Origin: Siphonodentalium dalli
Lineage: Eukaryota > Mollusca > Scaphopoda > Gadilida > Siphonodentaliidae
Direction: 5' to 3'
Assembly: GCA_032622095.1 (NCBI GenBank)
Contig: CP136065.1
Coordinates: forward strand, 153,453,577-153,517,576
DNA length: 64,000 nucleotides
The translations under genes were made by a program, and so were the position numbers. Shown here piece by piece: positions 47,563 through 59,000 of this stretch; within the stretch, counting starts at the first letter, position 1; the number at the start of each line of letters is the position of its first letter. The notes beneath the pieces are model-generated. The model had not been told where the DNA came from. It did not search any database and worked only from the letters and a program-made list of their open reading frames with translations.

Positions 47563-48744
47563 TTAGTTGCTGGGATTTTACAGGTTTGACATTATCGCAG
47601 AAATCATTTGTAACAGATAGATTGACTTACAATATTGCATTTATTCCAATATCAACCTTATTAGCTGCAATAAGAAGCTCTGCGTTATAACACAACGTGC
47701 AAATGGTTTAACGCAGACAAAGGATTGTGACATCGCAATGAACCAATGCAACGCTGTCGTCTCAATGCTACTTAAAGCCAACTCCTGTCAACAGCTGACA
47801 AATCCAATAGTAGGCATTAGTATATGATGTTATGGTACAACTAAGGCTACATCTAGGGTTATGTGACTAAATACTAAAATTGCTAATGTTGAACGATGAT
47901 TGACGTGTTATTTTTTATATTGAAAATACCTCTTTTAACCCTTTCTATACTGAATTCTCAATTTCTCTCATTCACAATTTTTTTAGGAAGAATTCAATTG
48001 TCAATCAAAGTGTTGGATATCAAATGGAAATATGTGTTTGCTCATCTTGGTGTGGATAAAGGTTATTCATGTATTATGAACTTGAGCATGATCTTCAACT
48101 GAGGACATGGTGTTTTGTATGTGCCATGTAGCAAATTAGATTGCGTGTTAGAAGCAGACATGGAGACAATATAACTTGAATCCTTTTATTTAGTAGAGAC
48201 AAGAAGAATGCAATCTCTTTGAAAAGCCGATGAAAATCCTATATCGGAATTACATCTCTAAAATTCTCTATTAAAATTAGGTTCTGTGTTGAAGGGATTC
48301 CTTCCATTTCAATGGAGAGTGGCACAGACTGCGTGCGATTTCATTGGTTTATGGCATAGCAGATCATGTCAGAGATCAGTGGTCAATGACGTGTTGACAA
48401 TTTTCCCATGCATTCTCAAACTCAACTATTGTTGGAAAACTGAATACAGACAATATATCCATAATTCATTTTACTCATCGCAATATAGGAGACATCATCT
48501 TCGAGTTTTTTTTATCAGTCAATGATATTCATGACTGATTATTCTTTTGCATCTAGTTGTATTTATAACTATTTCTAAATACTACGATTCTCACAAACAT
48601 TTACTATGCCAGGAATGCACTCCATATTTGGAAACGGATTATTACATCATGTTGGGAATGCCGCATCATCGTAGAAATGAAATAATATGGACACTTCTAA
48701 AGACGTAATTCCGATATAGCATTTTCATCGGGTTTTCAAAGAGA

Positions 48745-48949
48745 CTTTCAGTGCCAAGTCCAATTTTTGTATCAACCCATATTTCCTTGATCATTTTTCA
48801 AATTTATTGATTATGATAATGTGATACATTGATGGAAAAAGCTCTTAGAGCTCTTTCCACCAATGTATCACATTATTATAATCAATAAATTTGAAAAATG
48901 ATCAAGGAAATATGGGTTTATACAAAAATCGGACTTGGCACTGAAAGGG
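48745..48949. mobile_element. TTAA-MITE family D, copy 3
   Basis: CTTTCAGTGCCAAGTCC to GGACTTGGCACTGAAAGGG, TTAA at 48950-48953; the left TTAA and first bases are lost. Near-perfect palindrome with the centre AAGCTCTTAGAGCTC. Confidence 0.92.
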
Positions 48950-49449
48950 TTAAGAATATTTAGAGTGGGGTGCCACTTTATTTCTAAATCAAATTTCTAA
49001 ATTGTTGCTGTAAAACCCACATTTGTTATAAAGGCGAAAACAGTTTGAATTTGGCATTGGAGCTGAAATAGTTGTGTGACACCCCATCCCCAATACATTC
49101 TGAGAAAAGAATCACTATTGCTTAAATGCGAATAACATATACCTCAACAGAACACCGGTTAACAATAATGGGACTGGGAATGTTTGTCACCAAAAAGTGT
49201 CTTTTTCAACAATCGCCTGAAATTTAAAAATTGTCTATCTTTAGTACACAGATTTTATTTTCATTCAGTTTAAGATCATATGCTATAAAATTAAAAAGGT
49301 GGATTTGAAAATGTCTATGCCAAGAGTAACAGTTTTATATTTTCCAAACAAACAACATTCATAGTTAGCAGCACTTAAAGTGAAACCACAACAGATTATT
49401 AGAAATAATTCTATCATTGAACAATTAATGTATACTCAGTGAATATCAA

Positions 49450-49455
49450 TTTATT
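49450..49455 (-). promoter_or_regulatory. Candidate polyadenylation signal AATAAA for the unidentified gene
   Basis: AATAAA on the minus strand about 266 bases after the stop at 49721; a second AATAAA lies at 49254-49259. Which is used cannot be told from sequence. Confidence 0.35.
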
Positions 49456-49720
49456 ACGTGTGACATACTAGGCATTCTTTAGTGGAGAAATCACACAAAT
49501 GATTGTCTCAGAAAAAAGAAAGAAATTATTTACTGATATACAGAGACAATTTCAAATCTCCAAGTGTAAGGAAAAGACACATTCTAATAATGTATATTCC
49601 CAGCCCTGAAAGAAATGCGATCAGATCTGAAATTAAAAAACAAATTTATGAATTCATGAAAGGCTTAATGTCGAGGTTAGAAATATGGCTAGCTGTTAGC
49701 AATCTCAGTGAATGTGGAAT

Positions 49721-50063
49721 CTAGAAGTCAGTGTCTTCTATACATACAATGCATTTATTGTCCCTCGGTGATTCTTCATACACTGTCCTCGCTTCACGAT
49801 TACCAGCCAACATAAGCATACCACCACCTGTATTTTCGGCCTGAGGCGAGGCATCCTCATTTGAGAATCCGCTCTCTTGCCGAGCTAAGTGTGAGTCGAC
49901 AGATTCTATCGTGTCAAAGTCATCGGGCGTACTGAGCTCTATATCCCCGATTTCCACAGAGCATGAATAATCACCGTCCGTTGTTAGGGGCATGTCTTTA
50001 GCTGCTTTAATAATCATCTGGCAATGATTGTTGTCCACATCAATTTGGTTTCCATCATTCTCT
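49721..50063 (-). CDS. Unidentified gene, terminal exon E
   Basis: Acceptor GTTTTTCCAACAG ending at 50064. Completes Arg and encodes 113 residues, rich in Asp, Glu, Ser and Thr, then stop. Low aromatic content suggests a disordered tail with phosphorylation-type sites. Confidence 0.8.
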
Positions 50064-53000
50064 CTGTTGGAAAAACAAAATGAATAAAATTTACACATAC
50101 TCACATTACCAGTCTGGTGGCTTCTGTGTACTGGTGTGAACCATATTTTTTTAATTTACCCTTTCTATACTAAATACTAATAGGGGAGAATTTTGTATAC
50201 AAACAATAACGCCATAGTGACCACGTGTGTTGGCTGCTGGTAGGCAAAACAAAGGCCAGCTGTGTATAGATTAACACAGAAACACACAATGGTGTCTCGC
50301 AAAACACCCTATACTTTCCTCTTATACATGAAATATTTGCAGCGACGAATGCAATTGTAATTTGGTCTCTCTGTTAGCTTATCATGCAGTTCGTGAATTG
50401 TCCCATTAGGTACAGATGTTGATTGACTGACATTGTAACGAGCAAAATATATGAATTTATAAAATCAAGGAACATGGCTCACATACGAGCGGAAATTAGT
50501 ACCCAGATGTTCTTTATTTACTAGGTATATGCACCAGTTAAGGACTGTTTGGACATGCGACGTATATTTAATTTCAAAAGGCGAGATAAGACGTCGATAA
50601 AAACGTATTACCAAGTCACATGTTGTCCATTTTTTTTTAAACATAACTGAGATAAACGCTCTTTGTTCATACGAAATTCTGAACATAGTAACGATAAACG
50701 CTCTTTATTGATTCGTGTGCAAGAAACATTTTTTGAAACATGAGTGTGTCTTTTTCTACCATGTAAAGGCACGGGCGGCGTACGTTGCAGAAATATTCAC
50801 ATTTGTTCAAATCGTCATCAACAGAAGGAATATTAAAACATACATAGTTTTGTTCATATGCCAAACATAATCAGCACGTAAATAGTATATTGTCGTCAAG
50901 ACGTACGATGGTGTACGTAAACAAGAGCCTGCTCGTGTTACAGAAGTTGTGTTTCTGTTTACATAACACAGTGCAATTCTATTGGTTAATCATACAAAAT
51001 ATGATATAAATGCTCTTTATTATTTCCATATCAGGAAAACAGTAAAAAAACGCTCTTTATGTTTACCATATCCGGATCTAAACAAAAGCCAGGAAACGTA
51101 ATGTTTTTTTGGTTTTGTTTACATAACAAAGGGGGAAATTGACAATAACATACTGTTTATTCCATATTTCTGATTGTTTTTTAGAACAAAATCTGTCTAT
51201 ATTTTACTATTCTTTCTGTTTATGGCGATTTTTGACGGAGGTGAATATTTCAACAGCATACCCCCACCAACGCAGCCCGTATCTTTTAACAACTTGTTTC
51301 AAAGGTTTCAAATATTCTATTAACTGAGTTGTGCCATACACAAGAAAAAACACTGCCTCACCCATCTTTACCATCGGGTGAATATCCTTGCGCCCCATGC
51401 ATGCTATTTACAAAATAATAAATTTCTAGACAAATACATTCAAACGAAAGAGAAATAAAATAAACACAGCCAGGTGTATATATGGATATATAAGAATTTA
51501 CATCGGCGCTAGTGAAAATGATAGAAGTCGCGTTGAGAATTGCACCGAACTCGGGGAAGTTTTTTAATTGTCACAACCATTTAGCGATCAAATTGAAAAT
51601 ATAAACAAAAGCTGAAGTAGTCATTCAACTCCATAGATGTTTTATTCTGATGATAGTATTTCATGAATTCGTCGATTACAATTATTCCGCGTATCATATA
51701 CACATGTCTTTGATATAAACAATCTACCTTTATCTGAACATATAAGTTGTTATATTTATCAAACGGAAATATAAACACGAAAAATTGGAACACCCATTAA
51801 CATAACAACTATTCCCATATTTTGTTTTTGCAGTTTATCTTTCTTTGTTGTTCATACATATTTTTTAAACACGCATATTTTGACCGCACTTCAGTGTAAA
51901 CAAAGAACATCTGGTAGACACTGTTCAATGTTTTGCCTACCACTGCTAGGAACACGTGTTGTGTGACGTCATCAAATCTTGCCCTATTGATGAGTAGTTC
52001 CCTTAGGACATGTTTGGATGATAAGTTTAACATAGGTTGTTTGTTGAAGTTATTATCTGAACATTTCCCACGATTGAAAATGATTCCTTCTGCACCTTTT
52101 AATGTCTGTCATCTGCTCATAATTTCTGAACATCCCTCCAGATGAATTGGAGTGACTGAGTGGGAGAATCCATTTAGTATAGAAGGGTTAAAATAACTGC
52201 GACAACATTGGAACGTAGATAATAATTTTCTAACAGAAATCATGGCAGACTCGAAAATTGAACATCATTTAGAACAAAATTTCAAAACCTGTGTACCCTT
52301 CCGTACATTCCCAAAACCTGTGTACCCTTCAGCACATTTCCAAAACCTGAGTACCCTTCGACACTTTTTTTGGCGAGAGTGACCAGTGACCCCTTCAGCG
52401 TTATAATGTACTTTCAGGCTTATAAGTCAGTGCTCAGGCAGCATATACCTGTTGTGAGATTGGGTGATGCCACATCAATGCTCCTACATCGTCAATACTC
52501 CTGGATTTATGTTAAATATACCATCCAGGGTTCATGCTCCCAAGAGAAATGGAGAAGCATCTCTAATTGATAACTAATCAAGAACCACCACAGGGAACCA
52601 CCTTAATCTCAAAGCCTCCCAAACAAAGAGAGAGCCCCCAACCCACCCAGGAGAACCATATAAGGTCACTCAACCGAGAACCACAAAATGAGGACCACCA
52701 CAATAGCTACTACCGAAGAGAACAATCTGTGAGTGAGAACCGTCACCGAGAACCCCCTACCGAGAACCACCTCCATCTTACACCCCCTCAAAAGGAGAAC
52801 CACGGCGAGAACCACCAAGAATGCAACCCGGAGCTAAGAAGTCAATCAGCCAATCAGAAAACAGCAGCATCACCACATACTCTATCAGGAGGACTCGACT
52901 ACATCGCACCAAAATCAGTACAACACACACTCCTGAAGATGAAGAAGTTTTACAATTTAACGCCCTACATAAACCAAATTAAAGCATTTACAAAGCTAAA

Positions 53001-56000
53001 CAACACATTCAGTTGCATCACCAAACATTAATGTGCATTGTGCAACATCAGAACTTGTATAGAAATTATGGTATGCTGTGTACTTTAGTGTCGATTGGGC
53101 ATCCATTTAGTTTACCCATACATGTGGCTCTCACAAAACCATTATGGGATATTTTTAATTTTTAGTGGCGTCAATTGGCATATTACTATTTCACTGGGCC
53201 ATTCTTTTCATAAGTTTACTAACTTCATATGAAAGTTAAGTACTGCATTTCCCTCTTTTGTGACAATGATCCAAGTTAAAACTTAAAGTTTGAGTCAACT
53301 TTGACACAATTTGCATTTTGCAGAATATCTGTCTACTAATAAGGGAAGGAACCAATCCGTGTACTTGGTGTTATGTAGCGACAACTCTTGAAAGTGCATT
53401 TCTGCTTTATGATTTTATTATTCTTCCGACATAATAATGATGAGAAGAAATGTAAGAAGATTTTGACATTTTTGTTAGGGAAAAAATGAACATGTGAACA
53501 TTTTGAATCAGCTCCTGTGCACGGATTCTTCTGATTGGCGGAGCATACAATGTATACTGGCAATGCAAAAAAGATGACCAATGATAACGCCGGATACAAC
53601 ACGTGTTTTAAAAAAAATTGCGATCACAGGGAGTGTTACCGAAAACCCTGAAAAATTGAAGTGACCATCTTATGAAGCAATTCATGGCTTTTCAAGGCTT
53701 TCCACACTTGACTCCAAGGCCCAGCATGAACCGTGCCATCAGATATGCAAGTCCCATGAATCTAATTAATTCAGTTTCTGAGTTCTACGTGAGTTTTTTA
53801 ATAGTTCTGTATAGAAATAAATAAATGCAAGTGTGCATGTTCACGAGAGCAGCTAAGATAGGTTATCAATTCTATCAGAATTAGCATACTCCGGGAAACA
53901 TGATCTTATTAAATCAGATCAGAAAACAAATATTTATTTCATAAATATAAAGATATGAGTGTACCTGTTATATACAGACAATGATACATCCACTGGATGA
54001 GAGATAGGTAGTGGAATCTCTAACTTCTCAAATGAAGGCGGCGTCCACTTCCTTCTCCATGGTCGCAAAATGCTTCCCCTAGAATGAGAAACAATATTCC
54101 AATGAGAAATAATTGATATACAGTGAAGTCCTAAATAATCGACTCCTTAACCACAGCAGAATTATGGGTAACTTTTCAGTATTTAGTCGGAAATATGGCT
54201 TGTTGCCATTCATCAGAAAGCTCTCACTGAGAGCTTTCCTATTAAAGCACCTCAATAAAAGTAAGTTCCCCCCTCATATAATACCCTGTATCTCCTATGT
54301 TATTCATCCGAACGTATTGAAAATTTTATTGGACTGAGAACTTGGTAAATGCAGCACATTGTGGGAATTAGTTATCCAGATGGTTTTCTAACCTTCTTCT
54401 GATTGTTGCTAGATTTAAAAATGTGCCATTTTCAAAACTCAGACTTCCAACTTTGACGCTTTACATATCACAAGATAATTTAAGTCGTCATGTGGATATC
54501 TTGATTTCAGTGTGAATGCCCCATTAATTACACTTTGGGCCCACAAACCTGTTTCTCTAAAATAGTTTACTTTTGACACCCTTCAGGCGATCCATTTTCT
54601 TTTTTCCTTCACATAAACAACCGCGATGGTTTACGTTATGGCTTTGGTCTAATATATTGTACCCTGACTAATCTACCCCGGAAGATTACTGTCGTTACCG
54701 AGACATCTTTAGTTTATCATTTTTATAATTATGCATTATATTCTAGAAAATTTGTTGCGTCTCAATTTTCCCCAATGTATATGGGGTAACTCTTAAGGCG
54801 GAGTGATCTACATGGGCCATCATTTATTCATATGTTTGATTAGAACAGGGGGCCCCATACTCACTGCAGATGTCGCAGCTATGTTGGTGAGTTGTCAGAT
54901 CATTGGGTGTGGGTCACCTGTTTAAATCACACTTACCACTGTTTTGAAAGAAATATGTTTGTGTAACCTTTGTTTATTTATTTAATGACCATCTATTAAT
55001 TTGTTTATCAGCTTTGGTATGCTTAAAAGACTCCTCAGGATAGTCCTTCAATCAGCCCTCAAGGCAAGTAAGCAAGGATGGTTCATATTAATGTCCACAA
55101 ACTTGAAGGACAGAGAAAGAAAGAAGTGACTTTTTCCACTGAGCCCATGACTAATACCTTTGAATATATAGAGAATACCTACAGTTTTTGTTTGAATACC
55201 AAAATATCTCATTTATGTCTGGAAATTAATATTGAATTTTCACTGGCGGCTTGGCGGCTACAAGCCGCTAGTGAAAATATGATATTTCTTTCCAGACATA
55301 AATGAGATGTTTCAGGTATTCAAACAAAAACACTGTAGTTATTCTTTTTATTATATGCATGTTGCTGAATTAACTCTTATTTAATTAAATTATTAACTCT
55401 ACTTAATTAAAGCAGCGATGTATATAATGTATCTAATTTACGTCCAAGATTAAAAGAGTGCACGTCAGTGTTTACAAACCGGAAAGAGCCTATAGGCCTA
55501 AAGTTGAAATTGAGACATTGTAGAATTATCAATAGATCAAGTGGCATCATAAATTTGTTAATTTTGATTGGGTAGTGGGCAGTGTACACACATTGATCAC
55601 TTGGTCATCCTTGGCGGCACCTGGTAGTTGTTAGTTTCAAGTCAGCGAGCAACAGTCAAATATCGGAACCTACAGTGAAATACCAAAACGTGATTTCACT
55701 GTAGCTCTGCGAAGAGATAGATGCGACGATCTATGTTACGGTAATTTTCTGCCAATTTATACGCAAGCATATAATAAATATCTATACCTGTTGTGGGTGT
55801 GAAGTCCCACAGCTGGAATCAGTTTCTGTGTTGGATTGAAAAAGCCGTTATCCAAGCTTGGTGGTTGCATGTTGATATCACCTGAGTTAGAGGAAAATCA
55901 TGTAAACCTTCAGTCCAAGTTTACTTCCGCGTAACCCAGCTAGTAAAATTGGTAGGAATAATATACCAATAACATGATTTTGGAGGGCATTATGGTTTAT

Positions 56001-59000
56001 TAATGGCCCGACAGGAATGATTAACAGCCAGAGGACCGTTAAACCACGATGCCTGACAAAATCATGTCAATAGAGAATATCTGCATAGTGTAGCTGAATA
56101 AAGAATTTATTTGTGCGAGTATGTGGGTATCTATTTGGTGAGCCTCTAGGCGAGCCAAATAGATACCCACATACAAGCAAAAATAAATTCTCTATTCAGC
56201 TACACTATGCGGATGTTCTGTTTATCCAACGAACAAATTTAAATGTATTTGATCGCAGTTTTTGTAAAAAAAACATCGCAAAATTCACAGGCTCCTTATA
56301 GAGAAGCGATGACCTACTTAGCGACTTTATCTGTATAGTAGAGACTAATTAATTATGAAACAGTTTTGTATTCATGCGACTGCACCGCGAAATAGTCCGC
56401 TTTATAATTTCTAAATTATGCCGGAAAAATATCATAGCATGGTGTAATTTCTAATAAAATCTAAATGATTCGCGTAACGTTCAAATCTAAAACTGAAGTG
56501 TACGAGTATAGCAGTCATGTGAATTTGGATGTTTGTGCTTGAAACTTATTAATGAATTGAAATTTTGAACTTTAGCAGTAGCACTAGCACCAAGATCGGC
56601 AGTGCAAATGCACCAGCTCACGGAAGAATATCGTATGCTTTATAGTAACAAACTGCCAATTGCTTAATCAAGTTATAGACTTCATCAACTGAACATTGAA
56701 GAATTCTATTTGAGTGCGTTTTGCGCTGCATTGTTTGATCTTCTATAAAGGTGTCGCCACCGATCGCACGAAAATACGTTGTGGATGTTGACGTTTCTAA
56801 TAACGCTGTCGCTAACAACGGAAACCAGCATGGTCCATTCTAATGTGGCTCCATAACGTCACTCACTGAACTGCTGGAGGTTAACTGGCCCAATTTCTTG
56901 TAACCTTTCTTCCTCGCATATTATTAAGTTTATCTGTCTAGTAGAGAATGCTTTATCTGTCTAGTAGACGGATAGAGGCGTGGTTTATCTGATGGGCTTC
57001 ATATGTATAGTAGAGATGGGTAGGAGGTGGATAATTACTATTATTACCACATGTGATCGGTGAGTTAGGGGTTTCCATGCTTGAGCTATGTCAGGAGGTG
57101 GAAAGTTTAGATGGACGATTTAAAAGGGAAATTTTGGGAAAAGCTTTCTCAGCAAATATACAAATTGAGTGGAAATGAATAAATGCTATAACAAGTACAT
57201 GATCTGAACTAGCAAAAGGGTGGAATGACAATATAATTGAGTACAATACGGCTTCACGATTCTCAACATATATTTGCTGAGAACTTTCTATATATTTTAA
57301 TGACAACGTAAACAAAACACACATGGCTATTTTTAAGCTACCGGTTATGCGAAGTTAATGTTTATGTAACTATTTTTGTGTTGCGTGTTGAAAGGGTTAA
57401 CTATGGTCATATAAAAATAAATTTCTGTGTTTGCCAGTGTGTTCTCAGGCAATATTATTATCAAATCTACTTAACTTTTCTGCAAATAGGCAATATGCCA
57501 CCTATGACCACAGCAAAAGGAGATGTTAACCTCAACAGGTCTAATATAATATAAACCAATAAAATTGTGCTGTTCTCATCACAGGTACCATAGTGATACA
57601 TGTATATTCTTGCTCCCAACCATGGATAGTTTGGGAAATGACATATTATTTATTAGGAGTGAGAGATTATACCTGATGGAGAATGAACTTCTGTCACAAG
57701 ATCCAGATCATCTCGGAATTCAGCTGTTTTCAGCATACCTATGTATCGACTCATGTTGAGATGTTGAACTTTCAGCTCAAAATGGTCGTCTGTCTGCTCC
57801 AAAGGCACCAGAAAATTTTTTGAAAATATTTCTGTGAGTTTTTTACATGCAAGTCCTGAAATGAATAATTACTTGTTAAGTCTGATAGTACAACTAGAGG
57901 TGTGACTGTCCCAATGGGAGGGACTACGGATACCCCCCTGTTTTTAAAATACTAAGATGGTTCACATGTCAGTAAACATTTAGTTAAAATAATAAAATAA
58001 CAGGTCCCATTGCAGATGTACAACCATAACCCTAATCTTAAACCTATTGACCGAAAAATGTAGGAATAAAAGCTTGGACAAAATTATGTATGTTGCGAAA
58101 AAAATTCTAAGTCGAAAAAGGGGAATAACTCCACACAAAAAATGTCCGACAGACGTCATAATCGCAGGTGCACAGGTTCCCATGGTACTAAATATGAGTG
58201 CCAAGATTAAAAAACATTGACCGAAAAATGTAGGACAGACGACGGACAAGCTGACTCCAGTATACCCCCCCTAACTTCGTTGCAGGGTGTATAAAAATCA
58301 GTGTGTACATACTCAAATGCATGCTTCTATAAGGCCATTTTATTTGATAAGATTATTTTCCAGACCTGCCAGTCCAAAATTCCCATTTGAAAAAACATCA
58401 AATTTTTAATTTCATATACTCTGCCAAAGCCCTCATGGTTAAAACAAAAATGAGAAGGGAGGGAAGAAATTTAACATGTCACCCAGTTTTCTTTTTAAAA
58501 ATCTGCAAACCATCTTATCGAATAACGAGAGGCTGATCACGATCGGCAGATGTTTAACCCATACCTTGATGATAGCGATTAGCTATAACTGATCATTTTT
58601 CAAAGATATGATCACAGGAATCCATACATCAGTACCCAACTTGAAATCAAAAGCTCAAATAATTTGTCTTAAGAAGGGGTTAAAGTATTTGGGGTAGGGG
58701 AGTAGTTTTAAATCTCATAAATGTGTCCCTATTTACCCAAAGTCCTCTCACTGTGAGATCCAAGCATAAGATCATATCTGACCTGTGTAATAAGGAATGC
58801 TTATATTGTTAGGTACATGAACATTGTTAGGTACAAGTGTTTCATAACAATATATGTAGTTTATACAATACAATAGTGTTATCTATATAATGTTATACAG
58901 ACATAATATGATGAGGATGCTGGCCCCGATGACCCCTGAATCGAAACAGATTAGCATAGTTCATATAAAGAAAGTAAGTAGCCCTCAATCAAATGGTTTC

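Larger units (their letters stand above)
31653..49449. other. Intergenic region between the two genes, MITE-rich
   Basis: No firm gene is seen. The promoter and 5' UTR of the SPSB3-like gene should lie just right of 31652, but I cannot point to a core promoter. Stretches where I see nothing beyond AT-rich DNA are about 31653-32058, 33452-34675, 34750-34962, 35651-36052, 36604-37224, 37378-37765, 38593-39237, 39593-39895, 40500-40990, 41528-42070, 42420-42870, 44320-45240, 45745-46234, 46714-47167, 47563-48740 and 48954-49449. Confidence 0.5.
50064..53964. other. Intron between exons D and E of the unidentified gene
   Basis: A 3.9-kb intron without recognised MITEs. It holds recurring AAACGCTCTTTATT words (50500-51065) and the degenerate GAGAACCACC tract (52576-52815). 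No further exon of this gene is seen. Confidence 0.65.

Noticed and set aside
49503-49724. Plus-strand 73-codon frame with MSQKKERNYLL
   Set aside because: Lies antisense in the likely 3' UTR of the unidentified gene, has no splice partners, and its lysine-rich composition follows from AT-rich DNA.
52567-53031. Longest open frame of the window (154 codons, plus strand)
   Set aside because: It is generated by degenerate GAGAACCACC repeats lacking stops in one frame, lies antisense in an intron, and has low-complexity composition.
57565-57759. Plus-strand 64-codon frame
   Set aside because: Antisense shadow of exon B of the unidentified minus-strand gene.
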